Part shown: positions 47,726 to 55,928 of the stretch, piece by piece
How positions within the stretch are numbered: position 1 is the stretch's first letter
Layout of the letters: each line of letters opens with the position of its first letter
DNA from: CAIRDP01 sp037138335
GTDB taxonomy: Bacteria; Bacteroidota; Bacteroidia; Bacteroidales; FEN-979
Length of the DNA: 64,000 nt
Direction: 5' to 3'
Assembly: GCA_037138335.1 (NCBI GenBank)
Contig: JBAXIO010000001.1
Coordinates: 124,001-188,000 of the forward strand
Position numbers and translations under genes: made by a program
The notes under the pieces: model-generated
Told to the model about the DNA's origin: nothing
Seen by the model: the letters and a program-made list of their open reading frames with translations, nothing else
The model's database searches: none

Positions 47726-48799
47726 ATGATACATCCGGTCTTTCAAAATCTCAGGTCCATATCCGTGTATTTTGGAACGTGGATCCTCCTGGCGGGGATC
47801 CACTTTTCCATTTTGTTTTTCCAGTTCCGCATCCCTTTAAACATAGCCCTGGCCGACAGCCTGATCTACAATTTTCTCCTTTGTACGATAGGGGTGGCCT
47901 TATGGTATGTGATACGCTACTCAATGCCCGGTAACCATCCGGGATTCAGCTTTATCTTCAATCACTTCACTTCCCTCATACTCCTTCTCGTGTTCTGGCT
48001 GGGAACAGGGTATGCCCTCCTAAACCTCTTATTCAGGGACCAGGCCGTGTTTATGAACTTCCTCGGCTTATCCATACCTTACCGTTTTATAATCGGGATA
48101 ATACTATACGCTTTTACCGGCCTGGCCTATTACCTTATCCTGATGTACCGGGACCTTCAGGACAAAGCAAAGGCAGAAACCCGCCTTAATGAACTTCTTA
48201 AGGAATCGGAACTTAATATGCTTAAGTCCCAGATCAATCCCCATTTCCTGTTCAACAGCCTGAACTCCATCAGCTCGTTAACAATAACCGATCCCGGCAA
48301 AGCACAGGAAATGGTTGTAAAACTTTCAGAATTCCTCCGCTACAGTGTTACCTCGAATATCAATACGTTCACCACACTGGACAAGGAAATGCAGAATATC
48401 CAGAGATACCTTGAGATCGAAAAGATCCGTTTCGGAGATAAGCTCGTTTTCGAATTTGATATGGCCCCCGGGTGTTCTGCCCGGCATATACCTGTGATGA
48501 TATTGCAACCCTTATTCGAGAATGCAATAAAACACGGGGTTTATGAGAGTACCGAACCGGTGAAAGTGTTAACCAGGTGCAGCACATTTGCCGATTATTT
48601 TGAGATCAGCATCATCAACGACTTCGACCCTTCCGCCCCTGCAAGAAAAGGCTCCGGGATAGGTTTGAGAAATATACGTGAGAGATTGAGGCTTATGTTC
48701 CGCAATGATTCACTCTTAAAAACCTCGGCCAGCCAAAATGTGTTCCAGGTCGTATTGACAATTCCGAACCAGGCTGTTGAAAATACCCTTAAACAATGA
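47726..48799 (+). CDS. LytS/YehU-type sensor histidine kinase
   Basis: 357 residues. Four membrane helices (about 10-145) in two hairpins, a short coiled coil (DLQDKAKAETRLNELLKE), then the His_kinase domain with the phospho-acceptor in LKSQINPHFLFNSLNSISSL. The HATPase part has MILQPLFENAIKHG and GSGIGLRNIRERL. No extracytoplasmic sensor domain exists, so the ligand must act in the membrane or through the LiaF-like partner. It overlaps the regulator gene by four bases (ATGA). Confidence 0.93.
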   Translation: MIHPVFQNLRSISVYFGTWILLAGIHFSILFFQFRIPLNIALADSLIYNFLLCTIGVALWYVIRYSMPGNHPGFSFIFNHFTSLILLLVFWLGTGYALLNLLFRDQAVFMNFLGLSIPYRFIIGIILYAFTGLAYYLILMYRDLQDKAKAETRLNELLKESELNMLKSQINPHFLFNSLNSISSLTITDPGKAQEMVVKLSEFLRYSVTSNINTFTTLDKEMQNIQRYLEIEKIRFGDKLVFEFDMAPGCSARHIPVMILQPLFENAIKHGVYESTEPVKVLTRCSTFADYFEISIINDFDPSAPARKGSGIGLRNIRERLRLMFRNDSLLKTSASQNVFQVVLTIPNQAVENTLKQ

Positions 48800-49545
48800 A
48801 ATACAAAGCAATTATCATCGATGATGAAAAGCCCGCGAGAGATATCATCAGGACTTTTCTTAAAGACTTCAGCGACATTGAAGTCCTAACAGAGTGTTCA
48901 GATGGGTTTGCCGGACTTAAAGCAATCCAGGATCTGAAGCCCGACCTGGCTTTCCTTGATATCCAGATGCCAAAACTTACAGGTTTTGAAGTCCTTGAAC
49001 TGATCGATAACCCGCCGCTCATCATTTTCAGCACTGCATATGACCAGTACGCCATCAGGGCCTTTGAAATGAACGCCACCGATTATATCCTCAAACCGTA
49101 TTCAAGGGAAAGGTTCGCCCAGGCTGTAGGTAAGGTTATAGCTAAACTTCAAAGTGGTATTGCTATCCAGCCGGAAGTTCAGAAAATAATTATGTCGGCG
49201 GATGAAAAAGAGGAATTATTAAACAGGATTGCCGTTAAAACAAGGCATAAGGTCCATGTGATCGGGGTTGCCGAGATCCTTTATCTTGAAGCTGAAGGCG
49301 ATTATGTCATGATCCATACCAAGGATGGCAATTACCTGAAAGAGAAGACGATGAAATACTTTGAATCCCATCTTGATCCTGAAAAATATATCCGTATCCA
49401 CCGTTCCTATATTGTCAACGCCGAGGCTATCGAAAGGATAGAGCTGTATGATAAGGAAAGCTATTCGGTGCTGCTGAAAAACGGGGCCAGCCTGAGGGCA
49501 AGCTCCAGCGGCTACAAGCTGTTGAAACAGATCCTTCATATGTAG
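48796..49545 (+). CDS. LytTR-family response regulator
   Basis: 249 residues. The receiver domain (1-120) has IIDDEKPARD, phospho-acceptor Asp in LAFLDIQMPKLTGFEVL, and YILKPYS with the conserved Lys. The LytTR DNA-binding domain (about 145-247) has ILYLEAEGDYVMIHT, YIRIHRSYIVNAEAIERIE and LRASSSGYKLLKQIL. It should bind a direct repeat upstream of its targets. It is the partner of the overlapping LytS kinase and probably under the same promoter. Confidence 0.95.
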   Translation: MKYKAIIIDDEKPARDIIRTFLKDFSDIEVLTECSDGFAGLKAIQDLKPDLAFLDIQMPKLTGFEVLELIDNPPLIIFSTAYDQYAIRAFEMNATDYILKPYSRERFAQAVGKVIAKLQSGIAIQPEVQKIIMSADEKEELLNRIAVKTRHKVHVIGVAEILYLEAEGDYVMIHTKDGNYLKEKTMKYFESHLDPEKYIRIHRSYIVNAEAIERIELYDKESYSVLLKNGASLRASSSGYKLLKQILHM

Positions 49546-49620
49546 CTCTTTTTTTTCTGCCTGTAAATCTTTTCGCGGTAAATTGTCTTATATTTACATT
49601 CAGACAAATACCATATCATT

Positions 49621-51102
49621 TTGAAAGCCCTTAGTGATAATCCGGTCATTTATGAGATTAATACTCTTGTGTGGCTGGGAGAAATGAGCAATGAATGCCA
49701 GGCTGAGATTACCCTTGCCAATGTTCCTGATTACAAATGGGATGAGCTTTCCCGGCTCCGGATCCAGGCTGTCTGGTTTATGGGGGTGTGGGAAAGAAGC
49801 CCTGAATGTATAAAGATCTCCAATGCTGACCAGGGGAACCTATCCGATTTTAATAAAGCCCTGAGTGATTTTTCACCTGAAGATAATACCGGCTCTCCGT
49901 ATTGCGTAAGAAATTATTCGGTTGACAGCAAGCTGGGGGGTAACCATGGGCTTGCCATTGCACGTGAGAAGCTTGCAGAAAGAAACATTTCCCTTATTCT
50001 TGATTTTGTCCCGAACCACCTTGCTTTCGATCATCCATGGATAACTACATACCCTGACTTTTTCATTCATGGAAATGCTGATGATGCTTTACGTGATCCG
50101 GTGACTTTTAAAACCCTGGGATCGGAAATTTATGCCTGTGGCAAGGATCCTTATTATCCTGCCTGGGAAGATGTAGTCCAGGTAAATGCATTTAATCCGC
50201 GTTTACGGCTTGGGGTGGTACTGACGCTGAAGGAAATAGCGTCAATGTGTGACGGTGTTCGCTGCGATATGGCCATGCTGATGCTGAACGATGTATTTCT
50301 CCAGACATGGGGACCCCTGGCCGGAGATGCCATTGAAGAGGAATACTGGAAATACGTTATACGGGAAGTTAAATCGGGCTTTCCTGGATTCGTTTTCATT
50401 GCCGAAGTGTACTGGGATATGGAATATATCCTTCAGCAAAACGGCTTTGATTACTGTTATGATAAAAGGCTTTATGACAGGCTGAAAGGAGAAAATGCCG
50501 AAGCGATACGCCATCATCTCCAGGCCGAGGCCGGGTATCAGTCCAAACTGATGAGATTCATAGAAAATCACGATGAGGAAAGAGCCATTTCAGTTTTCAA
50601 TCCTGATAAGGAAAAAGCTGCAGCGTTGATCAGCCTGGCCCTGCCCGGGGCAAAGCTCATCCATGAAGGACAGATGGAAGGGAGGGTTATCCGCTTACCG
50701 GTATTTCTCAGGAGAAGGCCACCTGAAAGCACGAATACGTTCATTAAAAATTTCTATGAAAATCTCCTGGAAATCATATCCATGCCGGAACTTCACCTCG
50801 GAGAGTGGTCGCTAAGCCCTGTGAGCGGTTGGGACGATAACCAGAGTTGCAGGAATATCCTCTCGTGGTACTGGAGATTCGAAAACAAAGTCTGCCTGAT
50901 AGCAGTGAATTATTCCCCTCAGCCCTCTCAGGGTTTCGTTTACCTGCCCGACTGCGAACTGGCCGGCCATGTTTGGAGGCTTGTCGACATGTTTACCCAG
51001 GCGCATTTTATACGGAACGGGGATGAGCTGGCAGTAGGCGGGCTATATGTCGGTCTTGAATCCTGGGGGTTCCATTTTTTCCAGATGTACCGGATGGTTT
51101 AA
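49621..51102 (+). CDS. Cytoplasmic GH13 alpha-amylase-family protein
   Basis: 493 residues from a TTG; no ATG occurs early enough to keep the first barrel strand. The four GH13 regions are complete: LILDFVPNH (I), GVRCDMAM with the nucleophile Asp (II), FIAEVYWD with the acid/base Glu (III) and FIENHDE with the transition-state Asp (IV). There is no signal peptide, so it acts in the cytoplasm. A C-terminal beta domain is present (about 410-490). No other starch or glycogen gene is nearby. Substrate and linkage are unknown; a glucosyl-transferring rather than hydrolytic action is possible. Confidence 0.87.
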   Translation: MKALSDNPVIYEINTLVWLGEMSNECQAEITLANVPDYKWDELSRLRIQAVWFMGVWERSPECIKISNADQGNLSDFNKALSDFSPEDNTGSPYCVRNYSVDSKLGGNHGLAIAREKLAERNISLILDFVPNHLAFDHPWITTYPDFFIHGNADDALRDPVTFKTLGSEIYACGKDPYYPAWEDVVQVNAFNPRLRLGVVLTLKEIASMCDGVRCDMAMLMLNDVFLQTWGPLAGDAIEEEYWKYVIREVKSGFPGFVFIAEVYWDMEYILQQNGFDYCYDKRLYDRLKGENAEAIRHHLQAEAGYQSKLMRFIENHDEERAISVFNPDKEKAAALISLALPGAKLIHEGQMEGRVIRLPVFLRRRPPESTNTFIKNFYENLLEIISMPELHLGEWSLSPVSGWDDNQSCRNILSWYWRFENKVCLIAVNYSPQPSQGFVYLPDCELAGHVWRLVDMFTQAHFIRNGDELAVGGLYVGLESWGFHFFQMYRMV

Positions 51103-51149
51103 TCAGGCAGGCATGGTTAGACGACCTGAAAATTGTTCAACATAGGCCT

Positions 51150-51788
51150 ATGAAAAGAAAGATGAGAATGCTGGCCCTGTCGGCGTCGATAGTTTTTATG
51201 ATCTCCTGTGCAACGTATCCGTCTATCGATTCACGGCTTGAGGAAGACCTGGTTGACATCACTAAATATGACGTTGGTACTGATTTCACACAATTCAAAA
51301 CCTTTTCGGTTGTTGATTCCGTATCGGTCATCTGCGACAAAGACAGCATCAGGATACTCGACGCACAGGCAGCGGCCCTGCTCAACCAGGTCACAGTGAA
51401 CATGCAGGCCAGGGGTTATACCAGGGTGGACCGCAAAACCGGGAATCCTGACCTTGGAATAAATGTTGGTGTAGTGAAAATTACAAATGTGTCATATTAT
51501 TACCCGGGATGGTACTGGGACTATGGATATTATAATCCTGCGTACTGGGGTTATTACGGGTATAATTATTATTACCCGTATTATCCTCCCACGGTTAGTT
51601 CCTACAGCACCGGAACTGTTATCATAGAAATGCCTGACCTGAAAAATGCAGCCGCCCGCAACAATAAGCTGTATGTTGTTTGGGTCGCCGTCATCAGGGG
51701 CCTGATGACAGGTAATCATACGACACAAGAAATTCTCGGCAATGTTGACCAGTGTTTTATGCAAACTCCGCAAATCAGGGCTGATTAA
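51150..51788 (+). CDS. DUF4136 lipoprotein with a tyrosine-rich loop
   Basis: 212 residues. A type II signal peptide ends at Cys20 (FMISC), so this is a lipoprotein. The DUF4136 domain shows YDVGTDFTQFKTFSVVDS, LNQVTVNMQARGYTRV and a C-terminal VAVIRGLMT segment. Residues 116-147 contain 16 tyrosines and 3 tryptophans in 32 positions. In other members of the family this loop is also variable. Function unknown. The beta-barrel gene follows in the same direction and the pair may act at the outer membrane. Confidence 0.85.
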   Translation: MKRKMRMLALSASIVFMISCATYPSIDSRLEEDLVDITKYDVGTDFTQFKTFSVVDSVSVICDKDSIRILDAQAAALLNQVTVNMQARGYTRVDRKTGNPDLGINVGVVKITNVSYYYPGWYWDYGYYNPAYWGYYGYNYYYPYYPPTVSSYSTGTVIIEMPDLKNAAARNNKLYVVWVAVIRGLMTGNHTTQEILGNVDQCFMQTPQIRAD

Positions 51789-51844
51789 TGCAGCTGTTGC
51801 GCTTTCAAAGAATAATAAGCTTACCCACGTATTATGCATCGGCA

Positions 51845-52492
51845 ATGAAAAAGATCTCCCTTATAATTTCAGCGGTTCTCCTTCTCTCTTTCACAGCCAG
51901 GGCACAGGAACAGGCTGCCACCGGGTACAGCCCGGCTTCGCTCTATTCTCTTTCATGGGCCCTGAGCGTTCCCCTTGGCAGTCTCAATGATTTTATTAAT
52001 AATGTCAGCCCTGCCGGCGGGAATTTCACAGGCCGCTATTTCCTTGTAAAAGGTTTTGCCATAGGTTTTGAGTTCGGCTGGAACAACTATTATAAGAAAT
52101 ATCCCAGGATGACCTATTATGCTGACGACGGCCTTGCCATCACTGGCATTAATTACGGGTATTCTTTTGTTGTACCCTGGAAGGCCGGGGCGTATTATTA
52201 TTTTTTGCCTTCAGCTTTGGCCGACCCTTTTATTGGTCTGTCGTTTGGGGGGGATTATATGGAAGAGCATATCATAATACAGGAGTATGATATCTATGAA
52301 ACCCAATGGGGATTTACCCTCTCGCCCGAGCTTGGCGTTCTCATAAGGTTTGGCAGGAATTCTCATTGGGGGGCCAGCCTTAGCGCCCAGTACTGGTTCA
52401 ATACGAATTCATTCAACTTCAATGAGTTTAAGGCATACAACTCCATGCAGGGCTTCAATTTCAATATCGGCCTTACCTACATGCTGAGATAA
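51845..52492 (+). CDS. Outer-membrane beta-barrel-like protein
   Basis: 215 residues from the ATG at 51845, which gives signal peptide MKKISLIISAVLLLSFTARA; an in-frame start at 51788 is rejected. The mature chain shows alternating aromatic and small residues in strand-length segments (LYSLSWALSVPLGSL, FAIGFEFGWNNYYKKY, AYYYFLPSALADPFIGLSFGGDYM, HWGASLSAQYWFNTNSFNF) and ends in a strand FNFNIGLTYMLR. This fits an eight-stranded OmpW/OmpA-like barrel. No peptidoglycan-binding domain. The role is unknown. It is followed by a strong terminator. Confidence 0.8.
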   Translation: MKKISLIISAVLLLSFTARAQEQAATGYSPASLYSLSWALSVPLGSLNDFINNVSPAGGNFTGRYFLVKGFAIGFEFGWNNYYKKYPRMTYYADDGLAITGINYGYSFVVPWKAGAYYYFLPSALADPFIGLSFGGDYMEEHIIIQEYDIYETQWGFTLSPELGVLIRFGRNSHWGASLSAQYWFNTNSFNFNEFKAYNSMQGFNFNIGLTYMLR

Positions 52493-52507
52493 ACACGTAC
52501 CTGGCAA

Positions 52508-52552
52508 AAAAAAGAGAGGCTGCCGTTCGTGTAATGGCAGCCTCTCTTTTTT
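52508..52552. terminator. Strong bidirectional intrinsic terminator
   Basis: GAGAGGCTGCC (52514-52524) pairs perfectly with GGCAGCCTCTC (52536-52546), extended by six A-T pairs on the flanks. It serves the beta-barrel gene on the plus strand and pyk on the minus strand, whose stop codon at 52551-52553 overlaps the T run. Confidence 0.92.
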
Positions 52553-53966
52553 ATATTGTATGGATCTTTAAACAATTTGTGCCGCCCGGGATGTTCGGTG
52601 GGATCCCGGCAATGACGATGATCCTGTCGCCCGGCTTTGTAAGCTGGTGCTCTTTGACACTGGCTTCAGCCAGGCTGATCATTTCGTCAAACGAATGGCA
52701 TTTGTCCCTGATGAGGATAGGGTGGATGCCCCAGAGCAGGTTCAGCCCATGATAGATCACGGGATCATCGGTCAGGGCGTAGATGGGCGCCTTGGGCCGT
52801 CCCGCAGCGATGAATTTAGCGCTTCTGCCGCTGGCCGTCAGCACCGAGATCGCGCATACTTCAACCACCTTTTCAATACGGTTTACTGCTTCGCAGATTG
52901 CACCGATCTCTGAATGCTCAATAGCCGGGTATGTCCTGAATTCTATTTTTGATTCCACCTCCATCGCAATCCGGGCCATCATTTCAACTGCCTTAACCGG
53001 ATACTCGCCCACGGCCGATTCACCTGAAAGCATTGTGCAATCGGTCCCGTCTATGATGGCATTGGCCACATCGTTTGCTTCAGCCCTGGTCGGTCTCGGC
53101 TCGTGGATCATCGACTCCAGCATCTGGGTGGCCGTGATGACCGGTTTGCTCATGCGGTTGCATTGCTCTATAATGTGTTTCTGTAAAAGTGGGACTTTTT
53201 CGGGGCTCATTTCAACTCCAAGGTCACCCCTTGCCACCATCACACCATCAGTGACATTTATTATCTCATCCAGGTGTTCTATTGCCTGCGGCTTTTCGAT
53301 CTTGGCTATCAGGGGTTTCCTGTACCCGGCTTTATTTATAAATTCCCTGAGCTCAACAATATCGGCAGCTGAACGGACAAAACTAAGCGAAACCCAGTCA
53401 ACACCATGTTCCAGGCCAAACAACAGGTCCTGTTTGTCTTTTTCGGTAAGTGAGGGGAGTTTTAACTTCAGGTCGGGGAAATTAACCCCTTTCCTGCTTT
53501 TTAAAATACCCCCGTCCTCAACGGCACATACCAATGCATTTCCCTGGATCCCGGTAATTTTAAGGGAAAGCAGCCCGTCGTCGAGGAGAATAAGCATCCC
53601 GCTTTCGGCTTCTTCAGCTGCATGGGGATAGTCGATGGGTATGACACCCGCCTGTCCTGAATATTCCTCCATCGGTATGATACGGAGAACCTCGCCCTTT
53701 GTCAGCATGAGCTCGTCGCCCAGCAGTTTCCCCACACGTATCTTAGGCCCCTGGAGGTCCTGAAGAAGAGTTACCGGGGTATCCATCTCCTCTGAGATAT
53801 CCCTCAGGTATTTAATAACCCTTGCATGGTCTTCATAACTGCCGTGGGAAAAATTCAGGCGCGCCACATTCATCCCCGCCTTTATGAGGTTCCGTATCAT
53901 GTCGGGGGAATTACTTGCAGGTCCTATTGTAGCCACAATTTTAGTCCTGCGGATGGGATCGTTCAT
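52551..53966 (-). CDS. pyk: Pyruvate kinase
   Basis: 471 residues from the ATG at 53966 (MNDPIRRTKIVATIGPAS); an upstream in-frame start is unlikely. Conserved parts are ARLNFSHGSYEDH, LLQDLQGPKIRVG, the catalytic Lys in PLIAKIEKPQAIEHLDEI, the Mg-ligand segment MVARGDLGVEM, and CTMLSGESAVGEYP. The C-terminal allosteric domain is present (IEKVVEVCAISVLTASGRSAKFIAAGRP). It makes pyruvate and ATP from phosphoenolpyruvate. A -7 box lies at 54001-54008. Confidence 0.97.
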   Translation of the reverse strand: MNDPIRRTKIVATIGPASNSPDMIRNLIKAGMNVARLNFSHGSYEDHARVIKYLRDISEEMDTPVTLLQDLQGPKIRVGKLLGDELMLTKGEVLRIIPMEEYSGQAGVIPIDYPHAAEEAESGMLILLDDGLLSLKITGIQGNALVCAVEDGGILKSRKGVNFPDLKLKLPSLTEKDKQDLLFGLEHGVDWVSLSFVRSAADIVELREFINKAGYRKPLIAKIEKPQAIEHLDEIINVTDGVMVARGDLGVEMSPEKVPLLQKHIIEQCNRMSKPVITATQMLESMIHEPRPTRAEANDVANAIIDGTDCTMLSGESAVGEYPVKAVEMMARIAMEVESKIEFRTYPAIEHSEIGAICEAVNRIEKVVEVCAISVLTASGRSAKFIAAGRPKAPIYALTDDPVIYHGLNLLWGIHPILIRDKCHSFDEMISLAEASVKEHQLTKPGDRIIVIAGIPPNIPGGTNCLKIHTI

Positions 53967-54000
53967 GGTAGTTTGGTCTTTTGGTTTACTAATTGTCATT

Positions 54001-54008
54001 CAAAACTA
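54001..54008 (-). promoter_or_regulatory. Probable -7 box of pyk (TAGTTTTG)
   Basis: TAGTTTTG on the minus strand ends 34 bases before the pyk ATG at 53966. No clear -33 TTTG. Confidence 0.45.
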
Positions 54009-54060
54009 AGATTTTTAAATGTAAATGAGAACGTCTCTATGGAAAATCAATGAATAATGA

Positions 54061-54068
54061 TATTTTTG
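54061..54068 (+). promoter_or_regulatory. Probable -7 box of the single-domain response regulator (TATTTTTG)
   Basis: TATTTTTG ends 18 bases before the ATG at 54087. It selects that start over one at 54050 in another frame. Confidence 0.45.
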
Positions 54069-54086
54069 ACAAGCTAAATTCTACTC

Positions 54087-54479
54087 ATGGGGAACCACAC
54101 GATCAACTGGAGGGGAAAATCTATTCTTGTTGTCGAAGACGACCAGCTAAATTTCAATTATCTCGACATTTTGCTGAAACCTACCAAGGCAAAGATACTT
54201 CATGCCGAAAATGGGCAGAAAGCGGTCGAGCTATGCAGGAAGCATTCAGAGATCAACGTGGTTCTTATGGATATAAGGCTGCCTGGTTTAAATGGCCTTG
54301 ATGCGACCCGGCAAATAATTGCCATGAGATCAGGCATGCCTGTAATTGCACAAACAGCATATGCTGCAGAAGATGATCAGAAAGCGGCATTTAGTGCCGG
54401 ATGCTGTGAGTTCCTCGCAAAACCCATACGTGCAAATGAAATGCTTGACCTGATAAAAAAATACCTGCTCCCGGCATAA
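54087..54479 (+). CDS. Single-domain response regulator (receiver only)
   Basis: 130 residues, one receiver domain: acidic pair in ILVVEDDQLN, phospho-acceptor Asp in VVLMDIRLPGLNGLDATRQI, Thr in VIAQTAYA and Lys in FLAKPIR. The sequence is closest in style to the receivers of hybrid kinases. It lacks an output domain, so it probably acts by protein contact or in a phosphorelay. No kinase gene is adjacent; the hybrid kinase at 10677-12764 is a possible but unproven partner. Confidence 0.9.
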   Translation: MGNHTINWRGKSILVVEDDQLNFNYLDILLKPTKAKILHAENGQKAVELCRKHSEINVVLMDIRLPGLNGLDATRQIIAMRSGMPVIAQTAYAAEDDQKAAFSAGCCEFLAKPIRANEMLDLIKKYLLPA

Positions 54480-54533
54480 TCACCGGGCCTACTGGGCAGG
54501 ATCGTTTTCCTGAAAATACATGCCCAGGGTTTG

Positions 54534-55925
54534 TCAGAGACGGATCTCTTCGTTCATTGACGGGTAAATGGCTCCGCTGCCGAAGCGTTCCAGGATCATG
54601 GATCCCAGGGTTTTTCTCGGGATGTCTTCACCGTGGATCAGCACCAGTTTTGGCTTGGCAGGGGCAAGATGAGAAAACCAATCAAGCAGGTCTTTCTGGC
54701 CCGCATGTGCACTAAAGCCCCCCAGGGTATGTATTGTTGCCTTGACGGCAATTTCTTCACCGAATATCCTGACCTTCCCGGCCCCGTCGACCAGTCTCCT
54801 CCCCAGGGTGCCTGAACCCTGGTACCCGACGATGATCACATGGGTTTCGGGTTTCCAGAGGTTATATTTAAGGTGGTGGAGTATGCGGCCTGCGTTGCAC
54901 ATGCCCGCACCTGCAAGAACCATCATTGGGCCCGGTACGTCATTGATAGCGATGGAATCTTCGGCGGAAGGGCACATTTTCAGGCTTGCCAGGTCTTCCA
55001 TCAGGGGTTTCTGCTTAATGAACTCCAGCAGTTCCTCATCATAGAGTTCCTTGTGGTTAAAATAGATCTTTGAGGCATCTATGGCCATAGGGCTGTCGAG
55101 GAAAATCGGGAAGGGTGGCACATGCCTGGCCCTGAACATGGATGCCAGGATGGATATCATCAACTGGGCCCTGCCGACAGCAAACGTAGGGATAAGGATT
55201 TTACCCCTGGCTGCCACGGCTGTTTTTACAATAGAAATAAATTCATTTACGGTTTCATCAAGCGGTTTATGATCGCGGTCACCATAAGTGGTTTCCATAA
55301 AAACCGCGTCAGCGGTATGAAGTTCCTCAAAATCTTTCAGGATCGGGGCTCCTTTTGGACCCAGGTCGCCCGAAAAAATCACTTTCTTTATCCTTCCCTG
55401 GTCTTCAATACTGAGTTGTATGCATGCAGAGCCAAGCATGTGCCCGGCTTCGGCAAAGCTGGCTTTAATGCCTGTTGCAACAGGGAGCGGATTATCGTAA
55501 GGCATGGCAACAAGCCGGCCAATGATATCTTCAGTGTCTTCGTGGGAAACCATGGGCTGTATTGCCCTCATGCCCGCCCTCTGCCTTTTCCTGTTAACCC
55601 GGTTAGTATCCATCTCCTGCACGTGGGCCGAATCCCTGAGAATAAGGGAGGTCAATTCCAATGTTGCCTGTGTACAGAACACCGGTACAGGTACCCCGAG
55701 TTTGCTCAGTAACGGCAGGCGGCCCGTATGGTCCAGGTGGGCGTGAGTTATCAGGACTGCGTCGAGATTGGAAACATCGTTAAGGTCAAAGCGGTTCATT
55801 GCCACGGCCTGTTTGCCACCCTGGAAGATACCGCAATCGACCAGTATCCTGGCATGATCGGTCTCCACTAAATATGCGGAGCCGGTGACTTCCCCGCCAC
55901 CGGCTCCGAGTACTTTGATTTTCAT
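54534..55925 (-). CDS. MBL-fold beta-CASP ribonuclease (CPSF/Ysh1-like)
   Basis: 463 residues. The metallo-beta-lactamase core has ITHAHLDHTGRLP (H-x-H-x-D-H), a metal-ligand His in FAEAGHMLGSACIQL and Asp in IFSGDLGP. The beta-CASP domain is present with METTYGDR, LIPTFAVGRAQ, FLDSPMAI and a late LGGFSAHAGQKDLLDWF with the motif C His. It should degrade or process RNA. This subgroup is distinct from RNase J. It follows the M16 protease gene after three bases, probably in one transcript. Confidence 0.92.
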   Translation of the reverse strand: MKIKVLGAGGGEVTGSAYLVETDHARILVDCGIFQGGKQAVAMNRFDLNDVSNLDAVLITHAHLDHTGRLPLLSKLGVPVPVFCTQATLELTSLILRDSAHVQEMDTNRVNRKRQRAGMRAIQPMVSHEDTEDIIGRLVAMPYDNPLPVATGIKASFAEAGHMLGSACIQLSIEDQGRIKKVIFSGDLGPKGAPILKDFEELHTADAVFMETTYGDRDHKPLDETVNEFISIVKTAVAARGKILIPTFAVGRAQLMISILASMFRARHVPPFPIFLDSPMAIDASKIYFNHKELYDEELLEFIKQKPLMEDLASLKMCPSAEDSIAINDVPGPMMVLAGAGMCNAGRILHHLKYNLWKPETHVIIVGYQGSGTLGRRLVDGAGKVRIFGEEIAVKATIHTLGGFSAHAGQKDLLDWFSHLAPAKPKLVLIHGEDIPRKTLGSMILERFGSGAIYPSMNEEIRL

Positions 55926-55928
55926 GAA

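Noticed and set aside
52783..53631. 282-codon plus-strand frame
   Set aside because: It is opposite pyruvate kinase, whose minus-strand frame is unmistakable.
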